From Zwartia vadi (GTDB lineage Bacteria; Pseudomonadota; Gammaproteobacteria; Burkholderiales; Burkholderiaceae_B), in contig NZ_JAUHHE010000015.1 in assembly GCF_030410375.1 (NCBI RefSeq), positions 1 to 64,000 on the forward strand: 64,000 nucleotides of DNA, read 5' to 3'. Under the pieces are notes generated by a model. That model was not told where the DNA came from. It worked only from the letters and a program-made list of their open reading frames with translations, and searched no databases. The position numbers and the translations under genes were made by a program. Shown piece by piece: positions 1 to 8,560 of the stretch. Within the stretch, counting starts at the first letter, position 1. Each line of letters opens with the position of its first letter.

Positions 1-299
1 ATCGGGGTGTACTCGCTGAACTACAACGTTTTTGACATTATTGTGACGGCCATCTTTGGTATTGTCGGTTATCTTTGGTCAAAACTAAAATGCGAGGGCG
101 CACCATTACTGCTGGGCTTGGTGCTGGTCCTCTCATGGAAGAAAACTTCCGTCGCGCCTTGTTGCTGTCGCGTGGTAACTTCATGACCTTCCTTGAGCGC
201 CCGCTTTCAGCTTCGCTGCTCGGTGTTGCGCTCTTGCTGGTTTTGATTATTTCTCTGCCTTCCCTCAAGAAGAAGCGTGAAATTTTCGAGGAAACTTAA
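1..299 (+). pseudogene. TctA-family tricarboxylate transporter permease, 3' end, frameshifted
   Basis: This is the C-terminal part of the large membrane permease of a tripartite tricarboxylate transporter (TTT), which imports carboxylates using a periplasmic binding protein. From base 1, frame 1 reads a typical TctA tail (IGVYSLNYNVFDI, then CEGAPLLLGLVL). Near base 126 the homology moves to frame 3, which continues with GPLMEENFRRALLLSRG and a last membrane helix before the stop at 297-299. Adding one G to the GG at 126-127 would rejoin the frames (LVLGPLMEEN). The break is therefore a one-base deletion in a short G run, either a real mutation or a sequencing error. The gene begins outside the window, so its 5' state is unknown. 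Confidence 0.8.
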
Positions 300-302
300 A
301 CA

Positions 303-1205
303 GTGGCCTCAATCAACAGCAAAACCTACGAAGTCTCCTCACCCCGAAAAGTCGCTTTCTTGGGCTTGGGGGTGATGGGTCTGCCCATGGCGGGGCATCT
401 GGCCACCGCCGGTCACCACGTCACGGTCTACAACCGCAACCCTCAAAAGGCGCAGGCCTGGGTAAAAGAATTTGGTGGTCGTGCGTGTGCCACGCCTCGC
501 GAGGCAGCCATTGGTGCGGAAATCGTTTTTTCCTGCGTAGGAAACGACGATGACTTGCGCAGTGTCGTGCTGGGTGAGAACGGAGCATTTGCCGGGATGC
601 ATGCTGGTGCTACCTATGTCGATCACACCACTGCCTCGGCACTCGTCGCGCGCGAGCTTCATACCATTGCCCAAAGCAAATCGATCAAGTTCATCGATGC
701 ACCGGTCTCCGGAGGCCAAGCTGGCGCGATCAACGGTATGCTAACCATCATGTGCGGTGGTGATGCAGCTGAGTTCGCACAAGTGCGTGAAGTGATCGCA
801 GTCATGGCTCGTGCAGTCACATTGGTCGGTCCTGTCGGCGCAGGGCAACTTGCAAAAATGGTCAATCAAATCTGCATCGCAGGTCTGGTTCAGGGTCTCT
901 CGGAAGGGATTGCCTTTGGACAGGCAGCCGGTCTGGACATGAAACAGGTTCTGGATGTCATCAATAAGGGTGCGGCGCAAAGCTGGCAGATGGAAAACCG
1001 TGGCAACACCATGGTGGACGACCAGTTCGAGTTTGGCTTTGCTGTCGACTGGATGCGTAAGGATTTGAGTCTTGTGCTCGATGAATCCCGCAGAAATGGA
1101 GCGCGTGTTCCAGTTACCGCCCTGGTGGACCAGTTCTACGCGGATGTTCAGAAAATGGGCGGTTCGCGCTGGGATACCTCAAGCCTGATCAAGCGCTTAA
1201 GATAA
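303..1205 (+). CDS. NAD(P)-dependent 3-hydroxyacid dehydrogenase (HIBADH / tartronate semialdehyde reductase family)
   Basis: A 300-residue beta-hydroxyacid dehydrogenase that would oxidise or reduce a small 3-hydroxyacid with NAD(P). The N-terminal Rossmann fold carries GLGVMGLPMAGHLA at about residues 21-34. The substrate-binding segment DAPVSGGQAGA lies near residue 133, and the catalytic-lysine region GAGQLAKMVNQ near residue 180. Length is normal for the family. It starts at GTG 303, three bases after the TctA stop, with GAGGA about ten bases upstream. The tight spacing suggests one transcript with the transporter, so the substrate may be an imported carboxylate; this is inference. The exact substrate within the family cannot be read from the sequence. 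Confidence 0.85.
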   Translation: MASINSKTYEVSSPRKVAFLGLGVMGLPMAGHLATAGHHVTVYNRNPQKAQAWVKEFGGRACATPREAAIGAEIVFSCVGNDDDLRSVVLGENGAFAGMHAGATYVDHTTASALVARELHTIAQSKSIKFIDAPVSGGQAGAINGMLTIMCGGDAAEFAQVREVIAVMARAVTLVGPVGAGQLAKMVNQICIAGLVQGLSEGIAFGQAAGLDMKQVLDVINKGAAQSWQMENRGNTMVDDQFEFGFAVDWMRKDLSLVLDESRRNGARVPVTALVDQFYADVQKMGGSRWDTSSLIKRLR

Positions 1206-1221
1206 ATCTCATCTCTGTGTG

Positions 1222-1254
1222 AAAAAGACGCTTAATACATTTAAGCGTCTTTTT
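1222..1254. terminator. Bidirectional rho-independent terminator
   Basis: A 14-bp perfect stem (1222-1235 with 1241-1254) closes a TACAT loop. It has an A run on the left and a T run on the right, so it can end transcription from both sides. It sits between the convergent dehydrogenase and rppH genes. Confidence 0.85.
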
Positions 1255-1284
1255 TTGAGCCCGATATTCTTTGAGCCTGTCGTT

Positions 1285-1914
1285 TTAGACAAGTCCCTGA
1301 GGCAGAGCATTGTTGACTGATTTCTCCTGACCCTCGGAAATAGCGGCCCCGGCTACATCATGTCCAAAGACCTTGACACTCGTGCTCACAGTCAGTTGCG
1401 GCCTTGTCAGAGAGATCGCCTCCAGGCGTGACTCTTGGCCACGCTTAAATATCAAGGGAGAAAGTTCGTTCAGGGCCTGTGTGTAGACCTCGCGCTTGAA
1501 ATCGATCACAGCATCCAGCGAGACCCAATAATGGCTCCATCGCCAGGCATCGAACTCTGGATGTTGGGTCGCGCGCAATCTGACGTCCGTATCACGCCCA
1601 AGCATTCTCAGCAAAAACCAGATCTGTTTTTGCCCTCTGTAATGCCCGCGCGACTCTCTACGGATAAAGGTATCCGGCACGTCGTAACGCAACCACTCTC
1701 TCGTGCGTCCCAAAATGCGGACATGGTCGGGCTTTAAGCCAACCTCTTCGTGAAGCTCGCGAAACATGGCTTGAACAGGGCTCTCGCCGTGTTTGATGCC
1801 ACCCTGAGGGAACTGCCAAGCATGTTCCCTGATACGCTTACCCCAGAAGACCTCGTTTTTCTGATTAACGAGGATAATTCCAACATTGGGACGGTAGCCT
1901 TCGCGATCAAGCAT
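1285..1914 (-). CDS. rppH: RNA pyrophosphohydrolase RppH (Nudix)
   Basis: RppH removes pyrophosphate from the 5' end of triphosphorylated mRNAs and so starts their decay. The protein opens [15 protein letters not shown], as in proteobacterial RppH. Residues 30-60 contain the Nudix box (GGIKHGESP, then RELHEEVGL) with the metal-binding glutamates. The frame stays open seven codons further up to a TTG at 1935, but AGGGAG lies five bases before ATG 1914, so 1914 is preferred (209 residues). About 50 C-terminal residues past the Nudix fold are of low conservation. It is divergent from proS, an arrangement common in Burkholderiales. Confidence 0.93.
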   Translation of the reverse strand: MLDREGYRPNVGIILVNQKNEVFWGKRIREHAWQFPQGGIKHGESPVQAMFRELHEEVGLKPDHVRILGRTREWLRYDVPDTFIRRESRGHYRGQKQIWFLLRMLGRDTDVRLRATQHPEFDAWRWSHYWVSLDAVIDFKREVYTQALNELSPLIFKRGQESRLEAISLTRPQLTVSTSVKVFGHDVAGAAISEGQEKSVNNALPQGLV

Positions 1915-1949
1915 GGCCACTCCCTGCGAATTCAATACAATTACGTTTA

Positions 1950-1978
1950 ATTATACGTACCTGTCGGGCAATTTGCCC
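1950..1978 (-). promoter_or_regulatory. rppH/proS divergent control region with inverted repeat
   Basis: The 85-bp gap between the divergent start codons holds a perfect minus-strand -10 (TATAAT at 1955-1950), 36 bases from the rppH start. It has no good -35 box. A perfect 13-bp inverted repeat, GGGCAATTTGCCC, lies at 1966-1978 just upstream of this -10 and could be an operator or a small hairpin. No matching regulator is evident. Confidence 0.4.
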
Positions 1979-1999
1979 TAATAAATTTTTTAGCAAACA

Positions 2000-3733
2000 A
2001 TGCGCGCATCCGCCTTTCACATCAGCACTCTCAAAGAAGCCCCTAACGACGCCGAAATCGCCAGCCATCAGCTCATGATGCGCTCTGGCATGATTCGCAA
2101 ACTCGCCGGGGGCATCTACAACTACATGCCGCTTGGTTTGCGGGTGATTCGCAAAGTCGAACATATCATTCGTCAGGAGATGGATGCGGCCGGCGCCCTT
2201 GAGCTCTTGATGCCTGTTGTTCAGCCCGCGGAACTCTGGATCGAATCGGGTCGCTGGGAACAATATGGCCCGGAGCTGCTGCGCGTGAAAGATCGCCACG
2301 GACGCGACTTTGTCCTGCAACCAACCTCTGAAGAGGTGATTACGGACATCGCTCGCAATGAGATTCAAAGCTGGCGTCATTTACCCGTCAATTTTTATCA
2401 CATCCAGACAAAATTTCGCGACGAACGCCGCCCACGTTTTGGCGTGATGCGCGGTCGCGAATTCACTATGAAGGATGCCTACTCATTTGATCGCGATGTC
2501 GCGGGTGCGCAAAAAAGCTATCAGGTCATGTTCGACGCTTATATGCGTATTTTTTCCCGTCTTGGATTGACTTTCCGCGCGGTGGCGGCGGATACAGGCT
2601 CAATTGGCGGCTCGCAAAGCCATGAGTTTCAAGTGATTGCGGATATTGGCGAGGATTTAATTGTCTACGACCCAGAATCTGATTATGCGGCCAATATTGA
2701 ACTGGCGCCCGCACCTTGCCTGATCTCGCATCGCGCATCGCCGGGCGCAGCCATGCAGTTGGTCCCAACGCCCGAGGCCACGAAATGTGAGTTGGTGGCG
2801 CAGATGCTCAATATACCGTTGAGCCAAACAGTCAAATCCATCGTGCTGGCGACAGAACAAGAGGGTAAGCCCGTCGAGATCTGGTTGCTACTATTACGTG
2901 GCGATCATGATCTCAATGAGATCAAGGTTGGCAAAATTCCCGGTCTGGACAAAGGTTTCCGTTTTGCAACAGAGGCGGAAATAATCGCTCACTTTGGCTG
3001 CAAACCCGGCTACCTCGGTCCTGTTGCTACCAAACTGCCAATGCGCATAGTTGCCGATCTAACCGTTGCGAACATGCATGACTTTGTGTGCGGCGCCAAT
3101 CAGGAAGGCGCGCACTTGACCGGGGTCAACTGGGCTCGCGATTTGCCTGAGCCTGGTTTGATCACCGACCTGCGCAATGTCGTCGAGGGCGACCTCGCGC
3201 CAAACGGAAAAGGCAAGCTTGCCATCCAACGTGGAATTGAGGTCGGTCACGTCTTTTACCTGGGCACGAAATACTCCGAAGCGCTCAAGGCGACGTTTCT
3301 GGATGAGAATGGAAAGCCCGCCCTGATGGAAATGGGTTGTTATGGCATTGGTGTCACACGTATTGTTGGCGCCGCCATTGAACAAAACCATGACGCAAAA
3401 GGAATAGTGTGGCCCAGAGCGATTGCCCCCTTTGAGGTCGCCATTTGCGCTGTCGGCTGGGGTAAAAGTGAAGCGGTCCGTTTGGCAAGCGAGAAACTTT
3501 ACGCTGAACTCAAAGCCAAAGGGATTGATGTGATTCTCGACGATCGCGACCAGCGCCCCGGCATCATGTTTGCAGAGTGGGAGCTGATCGGTCCTCCTGT
3601 TCGCATTACTGTCGGCGAGCGCGGCCTGAACGATGGCGTGGTTGAGTTATTGGGACGCAAGCAAACAGAGGCGGCGCGTGTGTCGCTCGATTCGTGTTTG
3701 AATGAGACCCTTAAATTACTTGAATCAGCTTGA
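2000..3733 (+). CDS. proS: Prolyl-tRNA synthetase (bacterial type with editing insertion)
   Basis: ProS charges tRNA-Pro with proline in the cytoplasm. At 577 residues it is the bacterial ProS form. Class II motif 2 is seen as [17 protein letters not shown] at about residues 139-155 and motif 3 as [11 protein letters not shown] near residue 448. Between them, at about residues 225-400, lies the INS domain that hydrolyses misacylated Ala-tRNA-Pro. A C-terminal anticodon-binding domain follows ([11 protein letters not shown]). The start at ATG 2000 gives the usual opening [15 protein letters not shown]. It heads the run proS-ybgC-tolQRAB-pal-cpoB, with ybgC starting just after its stop. Confidence 0.97.
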   Translation: MRASAFHISTLKEAPNDAEIASHQLMMRSGMIRKLAGGIYNYMPLGLRVIRKVEHIIRQEMDAAGALELLMPVVQPAELWIESGRWEQYGPELLRVKDRHGRDFVLQPTSEEVITDIARNEIQSWRHLPVNFYHIQTKFRDERRPRFGVMRGREFTMKDAYSFDRDVAGAQKSYQVMFDAYMRIFSRLGLTFRAVAADTGSIGGSQSHEFQVIADIGEDLIVYDPESDYAANIELAPAPCLISHRASPGAAMQLVPTPEATKCELVAQMLNIPLSQTVKSIVLATEQEGKPVEIWLLLLRGDHDLNEIKVGKIPGLDKGFRFATEAEIIAHFGCKPGYLGPVATKLPMRIVADLTVANMHDFVCGANQEGAHLTGVNWARDLPEPGLITDLRNVVEGDLAPNGKGKLAIQRGIEVGHVFYLGTKYSEALKATFLDENGKPALMEMGCYGIGVTRIVGAAIEQNHDAKGIVWPRAIAPFEVAICAVGWGKSEAVRLASEKLYAELKAKGIDVILDDRDQRPGIMFAEWELIGPPVRITVGERGLNDGVVELLGRKQTEAARVSLDSCLNETLKLLESA

Positions 3734-3780
3734 GACCAACTCAGACATCAGTGACTCAAGCATCAGCGCTTCATCAACCA

Positions 3781-4209
3781 ATGCCTGTCGAACAGCCCGC
3801 TTTCAAACACCGCATGGATGTCCGTGTCTATTACGAGGATACGGACATGGGTGGTGTTGTTTTTTACGCAAACTACCTCAAATTCATGGAAAGGGGACGC
3901 ACGGAATGGCTCCGCTCCCTGGGCGTGAACCAATCTGAGCTTGCTGCGCAGGAGCAACGTGGTTTCATGGTGGTGCGCGTCGATGTGCGTTACATTTCAC
4001 CCGCTCGCCTGGACGACTGTCTGCAAATTGAAAGTGAAGTCACCCGAATGGGTCGTGCTTCGTTACACTTCGCACAGTCCGTTCTTCGTAACGGGGAACT
4101 GATTACTCAAAGTAACATCCAAGTCTGTTGCGTAGAAACCGTTAATATGCGGGTCGCTGCAATTCCAGAATCTGTACGAAATAAATTAGCCGCAATTACT
4201 CAGGAATAA
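3781..4209 (+). CDS. ybgC: Tol-Pal system acyl-CoA thioesterase YbgC
   Basis: A hotdog-fold 4-hydroxybenzoyl-CoA thioesterase family protein, the first gene of the tol-pal cluster, thought to hydrolyse acyl-CoA or acyl-ACP and act in phospholipid metabolism. The conserved segment YYEDTDMGGVVFYANYLKF near residue 17 contains the active-site aspartate, followed by ERGRTEWLR. Possible starts are TTG 3730 (overlapping the proS stop), ATG 3781 and ATG 3814. None has a strong ribosome-binding site, and ATG 3781 gives 142 residues, close to family length. The stop is three bases before tolQ. Confidence 0.92.
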   Translation: MPVEQPAFKHRMDVRVYYEDTDMGGVVFYANYLKFMERGRTEWLRSLGVNQSELAAQEQRGFMVVRVDVRYISPARLDDCLQIESEVTRMGRASLHFAQSVLRNGELITQSNIQVCCVETVNMRVAAIPESVRNKLAAITQE

Positions 4210-4212
4210 GTG

Positions 4213-4893
4213 ATGCAAACTACACCCGATATGTCGATGCTCTCGCTGGTGCTCAATGCCAGCTTGCCAGTACAGTTCATCATGCTGTTACTGATTGGCA
4301 TTTCAGTTGTGTCCTGGACATTTATCTTCGCCAAACGGGCCACGATTAAAAAGACCCTCATCCAGACGCGTCGTTTCGAGGACGACTTCTGGTCGGGCGG
4401 CGATTTGGCCCTGCTGCACCAATCCATTTCCACGCGTCGTGCAGAACAAGGCGCACTGGCCCGTATTTTTGACTCTGGCATGACCGAATTCCTCAAAGCG
4501 CGCCGCAGCGGAACAGCGACAGACGTCAATGCAACGATGGATGGTGCCCGACGCGCAATGCGGGCCGCTTTTCAGCGCGAAGTTGACGAACTCGAGTCGC
4601 ACCTGAACTTTCTAGCCTCGGCTGGTTCCGTGAGTCCCTACATTGGCTTGCTGGGGACCGTCTGGGGCATCATGCACGCCTTTGTCGGTCTGGCCAACGT
4701 CCAGCAAGCTACGCTTGCCTCGGTTGCACCTGGCATTGCAGAGGCGCTCATCGCGACTGCGATCGGACTGTTTGCCGCGATTCCTGCGGTGGTAGCATAC
4801 AACCGCTATACCCATGATATTGATCGCCTGTCGATTCGCTTTGAAACGTTCGTCGACGAATTTCTGAATATTCTGCAGCGGCAGGTGCGCTAA
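4213..4893 (+). CDS. tolQ: TolQ, inner-membrane proton-channel subunit of Tol-Pal
   Basis: TolQ forms with TolR the proton-driven motor that powers TolA and helps draw in the outer membrane at division. This 226-residue protein has one N-terminal helix (about residues 14-34), a long cytoplasmic loop, and two helices after AGSVSPYIGLLGTVWGIM (about 137-200). That is the TolQ/ExbB/MotA pattern. ATG 4213 is preceded by AGGAA at 4202-4206; an in-frame GTG lies directly before it. The stop codon overlaps the tolR start by one base (TAATG), so translation is probably coupled. Confidence 0.96.
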   Translation: MQTTPDMSMLSLVLNASLPVQFIMLLLIGISVVSWTFIFAKRATIKKTLIQTRRFEDDFWSGGDLALLHQSISTRRAEQGALARIFDSGMTEFLKARRSGTATDVNATMDGARRAMRAAFQREVDELESHLNFLASAGSVSPYIGLLGTVWGIMHAFVGLANVQQATLASVAPGIAEALIATAIGLFAAIPAVVAYNRYTHDIDRLSIRFETFVDEFLNILQRQVR

Positions 4894-5396
4894 TGTCCTC
4901 GGTCCGATCGAGCTCCGGGCGCCCAGGTCGACGCCTGAAAAATGAGATCAACGTTGTGCCGTACATCGATGTGATGCTCGTGCTGCTCATCATCTTTATG
5001 GTGACCGCGCCTTTGATCACGCCCGGTGTGGTTGAGCTCCCTTCAGTCGGTCAGGCGGCAAATGTCCCGGCCTCACCGATAGAAGTACAAATTACCGAGG
5101 ATGGCAAAGTCTCATGGCGCAAACGCGAACCCGGTGCCACCAACATTGCTGTCGAACGCAGCGCACTAGCGCAGACAATTCTTGCCGAACTTAAACCCGA
5201 TCAGCCTGTTGTGATCGCTGCGGATGGAAAAGTGCCTTATGAGGTCGTAATGAAAGTCATGGACGATCTGCGCAAAAACGGTGTGACCAAACTTGGATTG
5301 CTCGTCGATCAGAAGAGCGAAGCTGCGCCGACGCCCAATGCATCGACCAGACGTGCCCCGAACAGCGCAAACAACCCCAACTCAACCAAAAAATAA
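4893..5396 (+). CDS. tolR: TolR, Tol-Pal motor subunit
   Basis: TolR is the ExbD-like partner of TolQ: one transmembrane helix and a periplasmic domain that couples proton flow to TolA. The 167-residue protein has NEINVVPYIDVMLVLLIIF at about residues 16-34, which includes the membrane aspartate needed for proton use. The periplasmic part ends near residue 145. A Ser/Thr/Asn/Pro-rich tail of about 25 residues follows, longer than in the E. coli protein. It starts within the tolQ stop and is followed 42 bases later by tolA. Confidence 0.95.
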   Translation: MSSVRSSSGRPGRRLKNEINVVPYIDVMLVLLIIFMVTAPLITPGVVELPSVGQAANVPASPIEVQITEDGKVSWRKREPGATNIAVERSALAQTILAELKPDQPVVIAADGKVPYEVVMKVMDDLRKNGVTKLGLLVDQKSEAAPTPNASTRRAPNSANNPNSTKK

Positions 5397-5438
5397 AGAG
5401 GCTTCACGCACACACGCCTAGCGCCAGTTGCTTAACCC

Positions 5439-6560
5439 ATGACTGCACCCTACGACTCAATCCCGCGCGGACCTAGCCTGCCACCAAAAGAAGCGATCAA
5501 TTGGCGCGCTTTTGGGTTGGCGATGCTTGCGCACGGAGTATTGGTATTGTTTCTGGTAGTGGGACTCAACTGGAAAACAGAGGCTGAAGGTCCTTTGCAA
5601 GTCGAATTATGGATGGACGGTAACACTCCGGTCACCCCTCCTCCATCGAGAAGTGAACCCAAACCCGAACCAAAACCTGAGCCTGCGCCTGAACCAAAGC
5701 CGGAGCCCCCACCCCCACCGCCACCTCCTCCGCCGCCTCCACCTCCGCCAACTGCGAAAGCTGCGCCGGAGCCCAAACCTGTCATTGATCCTGAGATTGC
5801 CCTCGAGGAAGAGCGCAAGCGTCGCGCAGAGCTCGAGCGTGCGCAATTAGAAAAAGAGGCCGCAGAGAAAAAGGCCAAAGAAGAGGCTGCAAAGGAACAG
5901 CAGCGTATCAAGCACGAGCGTGAAAAGGCTGAAAAACAAGAGCGGGACCGTCTTGAGCAAGAGCGCAAGAAGGCCGAGCGTCTCGAGCGCGAAAAACAGG
6001 AAAAGCTGGAAAAAGAAGAAGCTGAAAAGAAAGCTGAACTAGTGAAAAAGCAGGAAGCTGCCAAAAAAGCTGCTGAAGAAAAGAAAAAGAAAGAAGAAGA
6101 AGCTAAAAAAGCCAAAGAAGAAGCTGACAAAAAGGCGAAAGCCGAGGCTGATAAAAAAGCCAAAGCGGATGCGGCAAAGAAAGCGGCGGCAGATAAGGCG
6201 CTTAAGGATGCTTTCCGCAATGACGCAATGGGTGCCGCCGGCATTCCCGGTGGCACGGCAGATCGTAATCAGGCGGGTGGTGGCAGCAATGATGGTTACG
6301 GTGCCAAGGTGCGCGCCTGCGTGCAGCCCGGCGTATCTTTCCCGACACCTCCTCGCAGCAACACCAATCCGGCTGCGCAGTATCGAGTCGACCTGCGACC
6401 TGACGGCACCATTGCGGGCGTGAAACTCACTCGCAGCTCAGGCAATCCTAACTTTGACCGCGCGGTCGAGACGGGTATCCGTCGGTGCTCGCCGTTCCCA
6501 ACTCCACCATCAGGTAAGTATCCCGGCTATATCGACGTCAATTACAATATGTACGATTGA
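5439..6560 (+). CDS. tolA: TolA, periplasm-spanning energy transducer
   Basis: TolA links the TolQR motor in the inner membrane to TolB and Pal. The 373 residues show the usual order: an inner-membrane anchor at about 28-48 (MLAHGVLVLFLVVGL), a Pro/Glu/Lys-rich stretch, a long charged Lys/Glu/Ala helix at about 125-255, and a compact C-terminal domain (about 290-373) with two cysteines (ACVQPG and RRCSPF). A run of 15 consecutive prolines is encoded at 5706-5750, which should stall ribosomes without elongation factor P. Domain 3 binds TolB/Pal and is a known phage and colicin target in other species. Confidence 0.95.
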   Translation: MTAPYDSIPRGPSLPPKEAINWRAFGLAMLAHGVLVLFLVVGLNWKTEAEGPLQVELWMDGNTPVTPPPSRSEPKPEPKPEPAPEPKPEPPPPPPPPPPPPPPPTAKAAPEPKPVIDPEIALEEERKRRAELERAQLEKEAAEKKAKEEAAKEQQRIKHEREKAEKQERDRLEQERKKAERLEREKQEKLEKEEAEKKAELVKKQEAAKKAAEEKKKKEEEAKKAKEEADKKAKAEADKKAKADAAKKAAADKALKDAFRNDAMGAAGIPGGTADRNQAGGGSNDGYGAKVRACVQPGVSFPTPPRSNTNPAAQYRVDLRPDGTIAGVKLTRSSGNPNFDRAVETGIRRCSPFPTPPSGKYPGYIDVNYNMYD

Positions 6561-6576
6561 CAGGAGTCCTGCAACC

Positions 6577-7908
6577 ATGAATAGATACCCATTCCCTATG
6601 AATCGCACGTACCCGTCATCTTTTATTTTCACGTTGAGCGCCTGGCTCAAAGCCATGGTGTTGTCGCTTGCGCTTGGCCTCGGACTGAGCGCTCAAGCAC
6701 AATTGCGGGTTGATATATCAGGCACTGGCGCACAACAGTATCCAGTGGCGATTGCCGACTTCAGCGGCGATGCGGCAGGCACACAGGTAGCGGAAATCAT
6801 CCGTGCAGACTTGACGCGTACTGGACAGTTTCGTTTGATCAGCACGGCAGGCGCAACACTGACCTACACCACTCCTATTGCCTATGACGAGTGGCGCACA
6901 CGCGGCGCAGACTTCATTGCTTATGGGACTGTGACACGCAGCGGTGATGGCCGCTACGAAATCAAATATCGCCTGGCTGATACCGTCAAGCGCGGAACAC
7001 TCGACGAAATCACATTTGTTGGCTCCGATAAAGAATTACGCCGTCTCTCGCACCAGATTGCCGACCGCATCTACGAGAAAATTACCGGTATCCGTGGCGT
7101 TTTTTCAACCCGTATCGCTTATGTACTTAAGCGCGGCAAAACCTATGAGCTGCAAATAGCAGACGCAGATGGTCAAAATCCTCAGGTTGCCTTACGCTCC
7201 GGCGAGCCAATTATTTCCCCCGCCTGGTCGCCTGATGGCTCGCGCCTCGCTTATGTGAGTTTTGAATCGGGTAAGCCTGTTGTCTATGTGCATCAGCTCT
7301 CTACAAGCAAGCGCTTTCCTGTCGCTAACTACAAGGGTAACAACTCTGCACCTGCTTGGTCCCCAGATGGCAATACGCTTGCCGTGGTGCTCACACGTGA
7401 CGGCTTATCTCAAATTTACTTAGTTAATGCGAATGATGGAGGCAATCTGCGCCGCCTCACGCGTTCACCTTTGATCGACACTGAACCAACATTTAGCCCT
7501 GACGGTCGCACGATTTACTTCACAAGCGACCGAAGCGGCAGTCCTCAAATTTATCAGGTTGGCATCGGCGGTGGCGAACCAAAGCGCATTACCTTCAATG
7601 GCAGTTACAATATCTCACCAAGGGTTTCCCCTGACGGAAAATCCTTAGTGACTGTGACACGTCGTGATGGGTCTTATCGGGTAGCGTCGCTTGACCTGGC
7701 CAGTGGGGCCGAATCATTACTGACACCAGGCAGGGATGATCAGTCACCAAGTTTTGCTCCAAACGGTATGCAGATACTTTACGCAGCTGTACAGGGTGGT
7801 CGTAGCGTACTCGCAGGTGTTTCCAGTGATGGTCGCGTGCGTCAGACGCTCTCTGTTCTCAACGGCGAAGTTCGAGAGCCGACCTGGGGTCCTTTCACGA
7901 ATAAGTAG
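6577..7908 (+). CDS. tolB: TolB, periplasmic beta-propeller of Tol-Pal
   Basis: TolB is a soluble periplasmic protein that binds Pal and TolA. The product of 443 residues begins with a long signal sequence ending LSAQAQ, with probable cleavage after AQA. An alpha/beta domain follows, then a six-bladed propeller made of repeats such as SPAWSPDGSRLAYVS, SAPAWSPDGNTLAVV and TEPTFSPDGRTIYFTS. The frame is open upstream into tolA, but CAGGAG at 6561-6566 places the start at ATG 6577; ATG 6598 is a second choice that would shorten the n-region of the signal. Confidence 0.95.
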   Translation: MNRYPFPMNRTYPSSFIFTLSAWLKAMVLSLALGLGLSAQAQLRVDISGTGAQQYPVAIADFSGDAAGTQVAEIIRADLTRTGQFRLISTAGATLTYTTPIAYDEWRTRGADFIAYGTVTRSGDGRYEIKYRLADTVKRGTLDEITFVGSDKELRRLSHQIADRIYEKITGIRGVFSTRIAYVLKRGKTYELQIADADGQNPQVALRSGEPIISPAWSPDGSRLAYVSFESGKPVVYVHQLSTSKRFPVANYKGNNSAPAWSPDGNTLAVVLTRDGLSQIYLVNANDGGNLRRLTRSPLIDTEPTFSPDGRTIYFTSDRSGSPQIYQVGIGGGEPKRITFNGSYNISPRVSPDGKSLVTVTRRDGSYRVASLDLASGAESLLTPGRDDQSPSFAPNGMQILYAAVQGGRSVLAGVSSDGRVRQTLSVLNGEVREPTWGPFTNK

Positions 7909-8007
7909 TTTGACTTAGTTTGCCTAAATTTTTATTTTGTTTTTGTTTCACGTTTTGAGTTTGAATTTATTTAAAACATACTTGTATTTTTCACCAAGGT
8001 AAATATC
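7909..8007 (+). promoter_or_regulatory. AT-rich tolB-pal gap, possible pal promoter
   Basis: The 99 bases between tolB and pal are strongly AT-rich, unlike the other gaps in this operon. They contain TTGACT at about 7910 and TTTGAG with CATACT 17 bases downstream, either of which could support extra transcription of pal, an abundant lipoprotein. AAGGT precedes the pal start. No terminator hairpin is seen. Confidence 0.3.
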
Positions 8008-8490
8008 ATGAGATCGCGTATCGCTAAAGTTGTGACCATTGCTGCACTGGCCGCCGGTCTGGCTGCTTGTAGCTCTGTTTCTCTGGACGATCAGGCCGGC
8101 AAGGGCGGAGCTGACGGCTCCGGCGTTCTGGATCCTTTCAACCCACAAAGCATTCTGGCTAAACAGCGTTCCGTTTATTTTGATTTCAACAGTTACACAG
8201 TCGGCGATCAATACCGCTCACTCGTTGACACACATGGCAAGTACCTTGTCAGCGCCCCACAACAGCGCGTCGTCATCGAAGGCAACACTGACGCGCGCGG
8301 CGGTTCCGAATACAACCTCGCGTTGGGTCAACGCCGTGCTGAGGCCGTCCGTCGCATGCTGACACTGATCGGCGTGCCCGACACACAGGTTGAAACAATC
8401 AGCTTTGGTAAAGAAAAGCCAAAAGCTCTCGGCGATACAGAAGCAGACTATGCTGAAAACCGTCGTGCTGATTTCAACTACAAGCGTTAA
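8008..8490 (+). CDS. pal: Pal, peptidoglycan-associated outer-membrane lipoprotein
   Basis: Pal anchors the outer membrane to peptidoglycan and is the outer partner of TolB and TolA. The 160-residue precursor has a short lipoprotein signal with the lipobox LAAC (lipidated Cys at about residue 21), then a flexible Gly/Ser-rich segment. The OmpA-like peptidoglycan-binding domain runs from about residue 50 to 160, with VYFDFNSYTV, IEGNTDARGGSEYN and LGQRRAEAV; the Asp and Arg of this domain bind meso-diaminopimelate. A hairpin follows the stop and precedes cpoB. Confidence 0.96.
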   Translation: MRSRIAKVVTIAALAAGLAACSSVSLDDQAGKGGADGSGVLDPFNPQSILAKQRSVYFDFNSYTVGDQYRSLVDTHGKYLVSAPQQRVVIEGNTDARGGSEYNLALGQRRAEAVRRMLTLIGVPDTQVETISFGKEKPKALGDTEADYAENRRADFNYKR

Positions 8491-8515
8491 ACTGACCCGT
8501 TAGTTTGGTCTGTGA

Positions 8516-8538
8516 CAAGGCGGCCAACGGCCGCTTTG
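8516..8538 (+). terminator. Hairpin between pal and cpoB (possible attenuator)
   Basis: CAAGGCGGCC (8516-8525) pairs with GGCCGCTTTG (8529-8538) with one G-T pair and an AAC loop. Only a broken T stretch follows, so partial termination or stabilisation of the pal mRNA end is more likely than a full stop. The strong cpoB ribosome-binding site begins seven bases later. Confidence 0.5.
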
Positions 8539-8560
8539 TTGTTTAAAGGAGGATATTTTT

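Noticed and set aside
5450..6256. 268-codon open frame opposite tolA
   Set aside because: It mirrors the Lys/Glu/Ala and proline-rich repeats of tolA as Ser/Ala/Phe and Gly runs. It has no ribosome-binding site and lies wholly inside a clear gene.
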